64,000 nucleotides of DNA from Paramecium tetraurelia. Its lineage: Eukaryota; Ciliophora; Oligohymenophorea; Peniculida; Parameciidae. The notes below the pieces were generated by a model, which saw only the letters and a list, made by a program, of their open reading frames with translations, made no database searches and was not told the origin of the DNA. Positions 37,923 through 49,713 of the stretch are shown here, piece by piece. Within the stretch, counting starts at the first letter, position 1. The number at the start of each line of letters is the position of its first letter. A program made the position numbers and the translations under genes. The DNA is taken from assembly GCF_000165425.1 (NCBI RefSeq), contig NW_001799621.1, forward strand, positions 248,001 through 312,000. Direction: 5' to 3'.

Positions 37923-38234
37923 TAAAATTATTAATAATAATAGTTTGCAAATTAATATATTTAATTAACAATAGTGAATATTTCTCATTTGTTGAGATTA
38001 CACTGGGATATATTATCGTAATTGATGAATGCATTTGATTTGATCATAGGCAAGTGCAAATGAGGGCTCTGAATAAGGTTATAGTTTTTCATTTTCTGTT
38101 GCTGAAATAACAAAATGGAGTGTCTCTGATTCGTAAGATCTTACAACAATTTAGATTGTCTTGGGGATTATTAAATTTTAGGAATTTTAATGTGAGTTTA
38201 AAAATCTATATTTTTATTTAAATATAAATTCTGA

Positions 38235-38912
38235 ATGAAGCATAATTAACAACTTCCTAATGCTCACATGCGTAAACACTGGACACGATTCGTGAAGACA
38301 TTTTACAACCAACCAGCTGCCAAAAGAAGAAGACAACAAAGAAGATAGGCAAATGCATTAAGTAAGGATTTGGATGACCATTTTAGAGGCTTCACCAAGA
38401 CCTGTTGAATTACTCAGACCAGTAGTGAGAGGACAAACAATCAAATATAACGGAGTGTAAAAGTTAGGAAGAGGATTCTCTTTGATTGAGCTTAAAGAGG
38501 CAGGACTCAATGCTTAATTTGCTAGAACAGTTGGAATTGCTGTTGATCATAGACGTAGAAACAATAACTAAGAGGAATTGGCTGCTAATGTTAAAAGAAT
38601 CAAAGCTTATTTGTCTAAATTAGTCCTCTTCCCAAGAGTAGCAGGCAAACCTAAGAATGGTGTCGTAAAGGATTCAGGAAATGATGTCGTTGCTTAACCA
38701 GTTGTTTAGAATACTAATCCAGAAGTATTGCTTTTTTTGATAATCACTAGGTTATTACCTTCTAAAGAACACCCAGAAGAGAGAAGGCAACAGTAATATC
38801 TAAAGAACTCAGAGCTAAGAATGTTTATCGTAGACTTAGATAAGAATGGTATAATGCTAAATTCGTTGGAGTCAAAGAGAAAAGAAAGAATGCTAAAGAA
38901 TAAAAGAAATGA
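38235..38912 (+). CDS. RPL13: 60S ribosomal protein eL13
   Basis: Cytosolic large-subunit ribosomal protein eL13. The start MKHNQQLPNAHMRKHW matches the family (N..LPN.HF.K.W), followed by RPVVRGQTIKYN, GRGFSLIELKEAG, ARTVGIAVDHRRRN and a basic C-terminus ending KNAKEQKK. Two introns, 25 nt and 26 nt, both ending TAG, give one uninterrupted protein of about 208 residues, the usual length. Highly basic, as expected. It stands alone between the channel and the permease. Confidence 0.97.
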
Positions 38913-39631
38913 TTAGTGTACAATTGGATATATTAAACATTTTTAATTATTGAATTTCTTGTAAATCTAATAAATCTAATTTTGGCAATATTTAACATTT
39001 GCATCATTCCAAGAAATACATTACTGTGTGATATGTTTCTACATTTGTAATGATACAAAAAGAAAATGATAATCTATTAGTGATAAATAGTTATTGCTAT
39101 TATTGAAGCACAAGATGGAATATCAGGAAGGAGTTTTATTTCCCAAGGAGGATAAATAAGAGAATTTAAATTCTCCTATAGTATGCAATTTTATTTTTAA
39201 TGATATATGATTTCCAATTATTTTGGAATCTATTGCCAGATTAATTGAAACATAAAATTTTATAAATGCATTTGGTGCAAGATGAATTAAAGAACTATAA
39301 ATTTTATTATTTGTTTAGATAAACTTTTGATATAAGATAATCAAAATCTCTAATGATTATTTAAGAAGACACTTAAACATTAAGATGATTAATTATTACA
39401 TCATACTTAGCTGCAAAAAAAGGAAGGGAACTCTATAATTATAAGTGATTAATTTACAGATAATTAGTTTTACTTGATTGTTAATTAATTTAAGTAATCA
39501 CAATTAGAATCCAAAGAAGATTAAATTACAAAGACAAAAGAACCATTTCCTTTATTACAATTGTTTCTATATTCTGAATATACTTATGAGATATATATAT
39601 TTTAATAAATGCTATTAATTAATATTATCTA
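38913..39631 (+). other. AT-rich gap with a possible degenerate small gene (about 39117-39600)
   Basis: A start MEYQEGVLFPKEDKQ near 39117 and a separate 62-codon frame at 39200-39388 (MIYDFQLFWNLLPDQLKHKI) look coding, the latter vaguely F-box-like in its first 20 residues. Further protein-like sequence continues in the same frame to about 39600 but is interrupted by two TGA codons. This could be a dead gene or an unresolved multi-exon gene. The remaining sequence is AT-rich and should hold the 3' end of the eL13 gene and the promoter of the permease. Confidence 0.3.
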
Positions 39632-42600
39632 ATGGAATAATTTCATAATTAAATAGATGATACTCAGTCTTAGCAATATTTTTAAGAGTAAACTAAGTCA
39701 AATGTGTCACTCCGTCTAATTATCAACTATATTTTTGCAGATATAGCAAAAAGACCTAGGTCTTTCAAAATAGGATTATTTACAACATACATAGTCATCA
39801 CCTTCTTGGGGCTTCTTTAATGTGTGGTTTAATTGAGTCCACTCATTTTTCTTTAACTAGATGAGTCGGCAACTGGCGATACAGATCTTTTATACCTGCC
39901 TATGGCTGCTGAAAACACAAGCAACTACAGATTAATTAACATGACAGATCTACACCAAGTATCACTATTTACTATTAAAGCACACAAGCCAAGTCTCAGA
40001 GTTTCTAGATGTATCTCCAAGGTGGATGTTTATGTGTAATCTAGGGAAGATAGGTGTTGAATAGCAATTTAGAGCATATTTTCTGATTCTCGATTCTTAA
40101 CTTGAATAGAGCATTGGAATTGGAAGACGAACAGATGTTGACATAATAAATAACAATGAAGTGTATGTATCTGAAACTGGCCTAAGAGGGTTAAATGCGA
40201 GTAAGGGAGATCAGATTTATTTGAATTTTAATATCGTATAATTACTGAAAAACTTTGGAGTTGAGAGTGAAAGCAATGAAGTTACTCAATAATTGCGATA
40301 GCCTTTTAAGAATGCTGTGAATAAATAATTGGCCATGTTTATTAAGGAAGATAACTTTCAGGATAAGCAATACAATATTGCAGAGCTTGCAAAATACTCT
40401 TAATCTTATCTGAATTATGTGAAGGGAATTGAAGCCACAAGCCTAACCAAGACCTTAGCAAAAGAATACTTCAGATAGAATGTTCGCTCATCGGAGAATT
40501 ATACGGATGAATAGAGGGAATTTGCATACCAAGTCATTGACGTAATGTTTGAAAGAAACATGACAAGGGATGCTCAGGCGATTAACAACTTTGTAAATAG
40601 GGTTTCTAAGTTCACAACTTTTATCACTATTTCTTAATTCGAAGATGGATTGTTTGATTTGCTTATACAAATTAACGAATTCAATATCAATGCTTAAGTC
40701 CATGGGGGTGTTGAATCTCCAAAAGGCAAATGGACAGATGCTTTGGGGATGATGGTTTTTATGGATTATAAAAATGCAACAGAGATTTTCTTAGAATCAT
40801 TTTTTAACAAATTGGATCAAGTGATCACTGATAATAAAAAAAATAACTAAGGAATGCCTGGAGCCATATCTGAATTAATTCCAGTTAATGACACTTAAAA
40901 ATGGGCCAAAGATGCAACTACGGATTTTAAATTGCAAGAATATTCGCTAATGGCTAATCTATTATTTAAGAACAGAGGGGAGAAATATGAAACTCCAAGG
41001 ATAGCCAAGGATATTATCATATAAACAACAAATGAGTTCTTTACTGAGGCAGGATACAATTATCCAGTTTAAATCACAGCACCTTTAGGATTTACTATTG
41101 GATTGTATCATTTAATGAAGAACTTTATTGAAAATTTATTGGGAGTTGCAACCATGATTCTCTTAATGTTATCAGTCCTATTGATTTATTCTTTGATGAT
41201 TGGAGATATAGAGGAGAAAACCTATGAGTTCGGTATGCTTAGAGCACTAGGATTTAAAAAGTCATGGTTAATAGTCCTGTTGATGTTATAGGCATTAACA
41301 TTTGCAAGTTAGTATAATTATCATTTATAATAGTACCTGGATTGTTTCTGGGGTTGGTCTCTTGTTATTTGATGAATTGTTTAATCAGTATGTATGTCTT
41401 CGATATGTCACTTCTACTTACGACTTATTCCATCCCTTCTTCAGCTTTGGCTTTTTAGATAAGTTTAGGGATAACAATGCCAATCATTAGTAATATCTTG
41501 CCAATCAAAAAGGCATTATCGAAAGCTCTTAGGGATAGTTTAGACCTGTTCCATAGAGTGGTGAATGATATTTTAGTTACTGTGGTTAAGCTCGAGATGA
41601 TGGGGATATCTACCAATTAAACAGTGTGTTCAATAATATTGATCGGCATGGGATTTATTAGTTATTATGTGATTCCCATGAATATAATATTTCAAAATAT
41701 CAGAGGAGCCATAGTAGTAATTAATGTCATCTTCATTACAATGGTGATAGGAGTGACTGTATTAATGAATTTGAGTGAGCAATGGTTGGAAAGATAAGTA
41801 TTGAAGATAATTTTGTTTATCAAATAGTCGGATAAGAATTTATAGATGATCATTCTGAATAATCTTAAGGGTCACGGAAGTAGAAACTTTAAGACTACAT
41901 TAATGTATTCATTGGGATTGGCATTTATCATATTCACCGGAGCTCAATTCACCTTATAAGCAGAGTTCCTGGATGACTTCATAAAAACAAGTCTCACCTC
42001 CGATATCATAGTTTTTGATGCCTCCATCTAGAGATTAGGTTTAGATGAATACAAATTCAGAAAACATCTGGAATGGGAGAAAACCAATGATCCTACATTC
42101 ATCCAGGATTACACATTTAGCGCATTGCCCTTAAATGAGATTCCAGGGATACCTAGGTTTTTTTAGATATCTCCCTTGGCTCACTTTCCCAGAAGAAGAA
42201 TTCGATTGCTTGCTATCGAAGAAAACTACTTGGAGGTTATCAATTATAAGTATTATTATCCAACAGAATATGATTCTACACAAAAATCAGTGTAATATCT
42301 ACCAAATGGTGTTAGGGATGGTGTTAAGGATCTCTATAATGATGAAGGTAAATTGAACATTGCAAAGACCTCTGATGTCTATGGAATAGCCACCAACAAT
42401 CATGCGTAAAGTAATTATAAGGCAATGCTGAAGAAGTTTAACAATGTTACAAAGGAGGAAGAAGAGGTTGACAAGGAAATTAATGTGATAATACCAGAGG
42501 GGTATAGATATGAAGATGGTGTGGATGTTGATACACCTGCTCTGTTAAGAATTTCATTCAGAGATAGAGGCAGGGCTATAGAAAGGAGACTAAAAATTAA

Positions 42601-43387
42601 GCATATGGCTATTAAAATACCCAATAATAATTTCAGTGGTTACAGGACAGTGGCCTTGTTTGGTGAGGGATTAATTACTATGAAGGATGCCTAAATGCTA
42701 ATTAATGAAATTTTGAATAGCAGAATAGAAGAGAATAAGTTCAACTACTAAAGAGCACATCAATATTTTTAGAAATTGCCTAAAAATCTTACCTACGGGC
42801 TACCAAAAGATAGTCTGTTAATCAAGTTTAAGAGAGATACTACCAAAGAAGAACGAATTGACTTTAGTAACAGATTAAGAAATTACTTCACTAATGATCA
42901 GATCTATTTGTTTGATTCCATCACCATGACAGAGACTTCATAAGATTTCTTTAAATATTTGGAATTGTTCAATATTGTCGTAGCTGCCATAGCCCTCATT
43001 CTATCCTTCTTCTTGTTATTGGTATCCTTCATTGGCAATGTTAGAAATACTTCATGGGAAATTGGAATCCTAAGAGCAGTAGGCTTAAATGAGGTAATTC
43101 TCTGTGTAATTTTGTAGGTTTAAATCTCCAAAGTCTTTGTTTATGAATCCATCACACTGATTACGGCATCTGGACTAATAGGAACTATCATTGGATTAGT
43201 AATAGCTACTACCTTTACACTCCAAATAGTTGCATTCTCAGAGTTTAAATTCAAATTTTCATTTCCCATCTTAACTTTTTTAACCACTTTTCTAGGAGGA
43301 ATCTTTATTTCAATTTATGCCAGCTACTTAGCAGTTAGAAGTTTCAAATTCAAATCAATAGCTTCAACTTTAAAGGGACAATCATGA
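39632..43387 (+). CDS. Large FtsX-type (MacB/ABC3) permease
   Basis: A membrane protein of roughly 1200 residues with two FtsX-type permease modules. Each module shows a long extracellular insertion flanked by helices and the cytosolic coupling motif: EEKTYEFGMLRALGFKKSWL in the first half and NTSWEIGILRAVGLNE in the second. In bacteria such proteins work with an ABC ATPase in lipoprotein or lipid handling or mechanotransmission; in protists they are of unknown role and no ATPase gene lies nearby. First helix KIGLFTTYIVITFLGLLQC near residue 40. Introns at 39959-39980 (22 nt, AAG) and near 41307 (27 nt) restore the frame. Three to four helices follow each coupling motif. Stop TGA 43385-43387. 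Confidence 0.82.
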
Positions 43388-43624
43388 AATTATATATTTT
43401 AGTCTTCATTCAAATTCATTCTGAATCCATGTCATCCAATATATTTAATTATAATTAATCTTATGTTATCTCTCCACATTTTATCCTTATTCTATTTCTA
43501 TTATTACGATATTATCAATCAACTGTAAATTCAAATTTGGAAGGATGACTACTATTCAATGATGCAAAAATATTAAATATTTAACACAAATTAATGTATA
43601 ATGTTTAATGTACAATTTCTTTTA

Positions 43625-44010
43625 TCAATCAAATAGGCCACCCATATCGACATCCTCTTCTGGTTCTGGAGCCTTTTCAACTGGCTTCTCTTCAGCCTTT
43701 TTAACTGCTTATGCTTATGCAGCAACTGGTGCTGATGCTTTGGATGCTAAACACTATTAATATCTCTTCATTACATCCTCCGCCCAATGAAAGGGTACCT
43801 ACTTTCTTCAATCCTTCTGTTATCACTTCTTGTAATGACTTTCCTTTCAAACTTTCCACTAATGACTTGATTTCTGCATCTGATCCTGTAACACCAACTT
43901 CAGCCAATAATCCTTTTACGTCAGCCTCGCCTAAGAGTTTTACTAATTATTATACTAGGATTTGCTTTTCCACCTAAAGTCAATAAAGCATATGCAGCAA
44001 CGTATTACAT
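43625..44010 (-). CDS. RPLP2: 60S acidic ribosomal protein P2
   Basis: Stalk protein P2 of the large ribosomal subunit, about 110 residues. The start MQYVAAYALLTLGGKANPS is typical, followed by DVKGLLAEVGV, an Ala-poor hinge and the acidic C-terminus EPEEDVDMGGLFD, which is the elongation-factor and ricin-binding tail (family MGFGLFD; here the consensus Phe is replaced, giving MGGLFD). Two introns, 25 nt ending TAG and 28 nt ending TAG, give the full protein. Divergent from nothing close; it converges with the permease gene 237 bp away. Confidence 0.95.
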
Positions 44011-44739
44011 TGAATTTTATTTAAAAATTTAATTTAAATCACAGAAAATTTAATAAACTCTAACTTTTTAATTAAAAAAAACATTGAATTAATATCCTTT
44101 ATTATCCAAATCAAAATTGAGTGAATCCAATAAACGAGTAATTCCCTTTTGATTCCTTCATGCATCAAAAATTAAATAATTATTCCATTATATTGTTATT
44201 ATTATAAATATATCCTTTTAATAACTGCTTATAGAGGCATGAAAAAAGATAATTTTCTAACTCATTTAGATGAATTACATGCATCCTATAAATTTTGATA
44301 TTATAATTATTAATAATTATATAACATAAGTTTATTTTTATAGGTAATTTGTTAAAATATTGGAACAAAAATTTTATTTCAATATGTAATGAAATTTAAT
44401 GATGTTTTTGTTAAATCTTTTTTTTATCCTAATTGATTTTAAATATCTTAAAGCATTATTTTTAATATGGACCAGTATTTTGAACATTTATATTAACTTT
44501 AAGAATTCTTCTAGTATAGCAAAGAGCACTCCAAAAACAGCATTTTATGACAGAATTCGAAAGGTAGACTATAGAACTAGGTTTAGATTTATTAGATAAA
44601 TTAACAAAAATTATATAATTTATGGGAATTTTGAATAATAGATGTGTGGACGTGTGTAGGAGCAAGGAATATAATACTAATTCTGAATTGCAAGTGATTT
44701 AAAATAAATAGATTCCCTAAAGAAACTTTCAATTAACAA
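44011..44739. other. AT-rich gap, no gene seen
   Basis: About 730 bp upstream of both the P2 gene (minus) and the next plus-strand gene. It consists of A/T runs and short frames with poor composition. A slightly less AT-rich stretch at about 44500-44600 could hide a small RNA, but no fold or motif was recognised. Confidence 0.55.
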
Positions 44740-45360
44740 ATGAATAATGTACTTAAAGGACAACCCAAAAAGGAACAATCCTCCAATAAGATCCAGATTA
44801 ATCGATGGAAATAAAGGAGGAAGATTAATCTAGTAATCTTTAAAACAATCCAGTACCAGCATTTGTTTCTAACAAATAATTGCATTAATTCATTGTTCCA
44901 AGGAGGGAAAACCGATTTATTTCAGATATAGAAAATGAAGTCAAAGAAAAAATAAAGAAAATGTACATATTCCTATAGAAGTTTTAGATAATATTAGGAA
45001 AAATTTGAGGCTCTATAAATGCACTATTCCAAATTAAATCTTTAATAATATCCATAAAAATTCCATCAGTGTTCCTCCAATGTTCCAAATTAAAATGAAT
45101 AAATTAGTAATTTGAATTGTTTCTAAAGTTCAAGTTTAGTGATTGAAAAACTATAAAGCACACAAGTAGAATGTATAAGTGGGCCAAAAAATGAGAGAAG
45201 AGGAATATTGAAAAGTAATTCACCAAAAAAATAATCAAAGTCTTTTGATACAAATTCTGTAAATTCTAACAAAAGAGTTCGTTTCTCTGGGGATACAAAA
45301 TTCACCTCAGAAGATGCTATATAACAATTTTAATGGAGAAAATTAAGAATTGAATAGTGA
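44740..45360 (+). CDS. Basic protein with a possible PP1-docking motif, unknown function
   Basis: A TGA-free frame of about 205 codons from MNNVLKGQPKKEQSSNK to TGA 45358-45360. It is basic and polar, likely disordered. Near its end it has RRGILKSNSPKK followed some 25 residues later by NKRVRFSGD; GILK and RVRF are the two short motifs by which many regulators dock on protein phosphatase 1. This is suggestive only. Alternative splicing could join the middle of this frame (34-nt GT...CAG segment from GTTCGTTTC to CACCTCAG) to a second protein-like frame that continues beyond 45360. The 3' limit is therefore unsure. Confidence 0.45.
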
Positions 45361-45634
45361 GTTATTAAATTTATTCTCAATAGTATAATCATATTCATAT
45401 TATTCGAGTGACAAACTCTTTTAGGATAAAATAGAAACCTAATCCTTGTTTTTAGGTAATTAGATTAAGGTTTAGATGTATATTTACGAAATAGTCATTT
45501 TGGATTGATGAAGGATCTAGAGTGATTAAGAAAACACAAATGATTTTAATTAGAATTTATCAGTAATATAGAAAGAATTGATTAATATTGCTTTCAAGGA
45601 TTTCTAGAAATAAATATCTTTAACTTTTATTTAA
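45361..45634 (+). other. Protein-like open frame directly upstream of, and in frame with, the E1 gene
   Basis: The frame reads SYSYYSSDKLFQDKIETQ and, after a 27-nt GT...TAG segment, ENTNDFNQNLSVIQKELIN and FKDFQKQISLTFIQ, then runs without TGA into the E1 start [14 protein letters not shown]. It may be the last exons of the gene starting at 44740, with an undetected stop, or an N-terminal extension of E1. E1 proteins normally begin near the downstream ATG, so I place the E1 start there. Confidence 0.3.
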
Positions 45635-48600
45635 ATGCAATAATCGGATACAAAGTTTGACGAAAATTTATACTCAAGACAAGTGGCGGTATTGGGAGCT
45701 GAAACTTAATCAAAATTGATCTAAATGAGATGTTTCATTTATGGTTTGAGAGGGGTATGTAGATATTTTATGGCAAGTTGGGATTGGAGATTGCAAAGAA
45801 TTTGATATTGGCTGGACCAAAGTCTGTAACGTTATACGATCCAACAGTGTTGTCCATTTCAGATTTGGGCTCAAATTTTTATGCTACACATGACTAAGTT
45901 GGAAAGGTCACAAGATAGGATGCAGCAATCAAATCTTTGAAAGAATTAAACCCATACGTGAGTGTAGAAATATACAATGGATAATTCAATGGGGCCAGTT
46001 TGAGTGAATTTTCAGTTGTGGTTCTGACTGATGTTTGGGATTAGAAATTCATCACAGAAGTAAATGAGGCAGTCAGACAAAAAGGACACGGATTCATCTT
46101 GGCCCATTCCTCAGGATTGTTTGGATCTGCTTTCGTTGATTTCTCAGATGTAAATATTTGTATGGATTATTATAGAAATTTTAAATTTTTGATCCCAATG
46201 GTGAAGAACCAAGATAGGCAATTGTGGCTGGAATAACAAATGAAGTGGATGGAATAGTGAGTACAATTGAAGATAAGAGACATGGATTTCAGGATGGAGA
46301 CAGTGTCACATTCAGAGAAGTGGTTGGAATGAGTGAGGTGAATGAGAAGATATTTAAGATAAAGGTATGATTTTTATGTTAATTTGAAAAGGTGAAATCA
46401 CCATATATGTTCAGTATTGGAGACACAACAAAGTTCTCATAATATTTGAGAGAAGGAATTGCAGTGCAAGTGAAGGTTCCTGAAGATTTCGAATTCAAGT
46501 CATTCAATGCTTCATTGACTCACCCATTCGCACCAGGCAAGAATGAATTGGATTTGATGGATTGGGAAAAGATTGGAAGACCAGAACAATTACATATTTC
46601 ATACAATGCATTATTACAATTCACACAAAAGAATGGCAGATTGCCAGGATTATTGAACCAAGAGGATGCCTAGTAAGTGTGGGAATTAGCATAATAAATA
46701 AATAACTCAGACAGAGGAGAAGGAGCATTGAAAGCAGAATTGGATGAAAAATTGGTAAAGAATACAGCATTGTTCTTCTCAGCCTAAATAACTCCATTGA
46801 CTTCATTTTGGGGTGGCATTGTGGCTCAAGAAGTAGTCAAATACACAGGTAAATTCACCCCAATCAGATAATGGTTGCACAGTGAATTCTTTGAAGCCCT
46901 ACCAGAGACAGAAGTTAACAGAACTTTGTAGAATAGTCAATATGATGATTACATTGCAATCTTCGGAAGAGAAGCATTATAACAATTATAGAACTCAAAG
47001 ATATTCATGGTGGGAGCAGGTGCTTTAGGTTGTGAATACATCAAGATGTTTGCACTTATGGGATGTGGAAGCAGTGGTTAAGGTTTGGTGACTGTTACTG
47101 ATGATGACAACATTGAGGTTTCCAATTTGAATAGACAATTCTTATTCAGAAAGAATAATGTTGGATCCAACAAAGCAGCTACTGCATGCAAAGTAGGTGA
47201 ACAAATGAATAAGACTTCTAAATTCAAATCTTATGCTCTAAGAGTAGGTAAATAAAATGAACCAATCTTCAATGATCAATTCTGGGATGGATTAGACATG
47301 GCTATCAATGCTGTTGATAATGTTCATGCTAGAAGATATATTGATTCCCAATGTTGTTATTATGGTAAGCCATTATTCGAAAGTGGAACCCTTGGTACTA
47401 AATGCAATTCCTAATTGATCCTTCCAAATCAAACACAATCTTACAGTGAATCATAGGATCCTCCTGAGGAATCTATTCCTTTATGCACTTTGAAGAACTT
47501 CCCCTATTAAATCGAGCATACTATTTAATGGGCCAGAGATTACTTTGCAGGATTCTTTGAAGATGGATCTCAAGATTGTATCAAATATCTTGAGAACCCA
47601 GGAAACTACATCAAGAGAATTTTGACTGAACTTAAATCTCAACCAGGTGTGTTAAGACCAAAATTAGAATCAGTCAAGAAGTTTGCTGAAGTTGCTGCAA
47701 AACCTTCTTTACATGCAATCGTTTCTTTAGCTAAAAATATGTTCTAAGACATCTTCTGCAATTAAATCAAACAATTACTCTACTGTTTCCCCCCTGATCA
47801 CAGAACCTCAGAAGGATAATTGTTTTGGACCAATCCCAAAAGACCACCCACTCCTATTGAATTCGATCAAAACGACCCTCTTCATCAACTTTTCATCCAT
47901 AGTGCTGTCAACATATTCTCATAAATATATGGTCTACCCAAATAAGACAAATTCGATGAGATAGCCAAACTCTTACCAACAATCCAAGTCGAGAAGTATG
48001 TTCCAAAGTAAGTGCAAATCAAGGAAAATGAGAAAGACACAAAGGAAGAGAAATCTGAGGATGATGAGACTTAAATTTAACTCTTGGCTCAAGAATTAGA
48101 AAAGTTGACTCTTGGAAATAAGGAAGCCTCTAAGTAATTGCAAGAATGTGCTTTTGAAAAGGATGATCCAACTAATTGGCATATTGAATTCTTATCAGCT
48201 GTTTCCAACCTCAGAGCTAGAAACTATAAGATCCCAGAAGTGCAACCATTCCAAGTTAAGTTAATTGCAGGCAAGATCATTCCTGCCTTAGCTACAACAA
48301 CAGCTATGATCGTGGGAGCAGTGGGACTTGAAATCTTCAAGTATATCCTTAAGAAGGATGTTGCCAAAATGAGAAATGCCTTCATCAATTTGGCCTTACC
48401 TCTCTTCCTATTCTCAGAGCCTTTGCCACCTGGAGAACATCTTGACTAAGAATACAACGTCCTCTTATTGGGTCCAACCAAGGCAATCCCAGCAAGTAAT
48501 TATTTAAATAGATTTGTTTTTAGAATGGACAGCTTGGGACAGAATCAGTATCACTTAATAGATGACTCTCGGATAATTCATAGAGTACTTCAATCAAAAG

Positions 48601-48863
48601 TATGGTGTGAGAGTTTCCTCCATAACCGTCGATTAATATATGGTCTATAGCAACTACCCCTTGCCATCACAAGAGACGTAAGTTCACTCATTAATTCTTT
48701 TAGTTTGGATAAGGATTTGGGAAAGTTGTATGCTGAAAGGACAAACCAACTTCTTCCTGCTCACAAGATTTACCTAGATTTAACCGTTGGTGGAGAGTTG
48801 GATGTAAATGGGGTTGAAGTTAATGCCGATGTTGCCCCTGTTAAATATCAATATAAAAAATGA
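45635..48863 (+). CDS. UBA1: Ubiquitin-activating enzyme E1
   Basis: The E1 enzyme that adenylates ubiquitin and carries it as a thioester, at the top of the ubiquitin cascade. About 1010 residues. Order: inactive adenylation half ([25 protein letters not shown]), first catalytic-Cys half-domain, active adenylation domain ([53 protein letters not shown]), catalytic cysteine in [16 protein letters not shown] (family P.CT.KNFP), and the ubiquitin-fold domain ([32 protein letters not shown]). Introns: 45755-45777 (23 nt, AAG), about 46150-46190, 46367-46390, 28 nt near 48498 and 26 nt near 48690. Ends KYQYKK, TGA 48861-48863. All key E1 motifs look intact. Confidence 0.96.
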
Positions 48864-48904
48864 GTTATTCAATAAATAATAAAATTAATATTTAACAGAC
48901 ATTT

Positions 48905-49681
48905 ATGAAAACTACCTCCGCATCCAAACAAGCTAACAAAACCAATGCACTCAGGAAGTCTGCTGAGAATCTACCTCCCTTTGCACCCTCAACCGAAAAA
49001 GATAAGGAAACCTCCAAGTTGGCTCATCTTGAAAGTAAAGGCACACAATAATAGTAGTTAACTTAAACAGAGTATGTCTATAATAAGACGCCTTGATGCC
49101 GTTATTATAAATGATTGAGTACATCCCAGCCATCCAAAGAACTGACAGTGTAGTTAAAGGCTTGATGAGAAAAATTGAAGAAAATGAATCAAAGATTTTG
49201 AAATCAGAAAAGCTACTTGAATCAAAAATTAAAAATCCAGATGGAAATCAAGACAAAGACTCCAAAAAATAACAAAAGTAACTTTAGGAACTCTAAGGCA
49301 AAGTCAAGGATATGGAATAACAAATGAATAATTTATAGAGGTATTATGATGTTTACTATTGTTAGGTGGTACGAAGCCAAATTAAAAGAAGAAAATCAAG
49401 CATTGTAAAGAAATCTTGAACACAAAATAGAGAAATCTAAAACTGAAACTCAAAAATCTGTTGGATCAGAAAAGAGAGTCAGCACTGAACAATCCAAAAC
49501 TCACAGTAAACAGGCCTCTTAAGTTCAATCCCAACAACCCTAAGAATCCCAATAATAATATCAATATAATGTACTACAAGCTGTTGAATAAATGGTGACT
49601 GCATCCCTCAATCAAGTTAGAAATTAAATCCAGTAAGAAATAGATGAGTTAAGAGAACATGTTATAGCTTCTAAATAATGA
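48905..49681 (+). CDS. Coiled-coil protein of unknown function
   Basis: About 240 residues. Start MKTTSASKQANKTNALRKS, then after a 20-nt intron a segment LMPLLQMIEYIPAIQRTD, then long charged helices (LMRKIEENESKILKSEKLL, QGKVKDMEQQMNNLQRW) and a Gln/Ser-rich tail ending DELREHVIASKQ. Intron of 25 nt in the helix (near 49342). No catalytic or membrane feature. The gene begins 41 bp after the E1 stop and ends 32 bp before the convergent Q-rich gene. Confidence 0.68.
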
Positions 49682-49713
49682 TACTTATTATCAGATATAT
49701 ATATATATTTATA

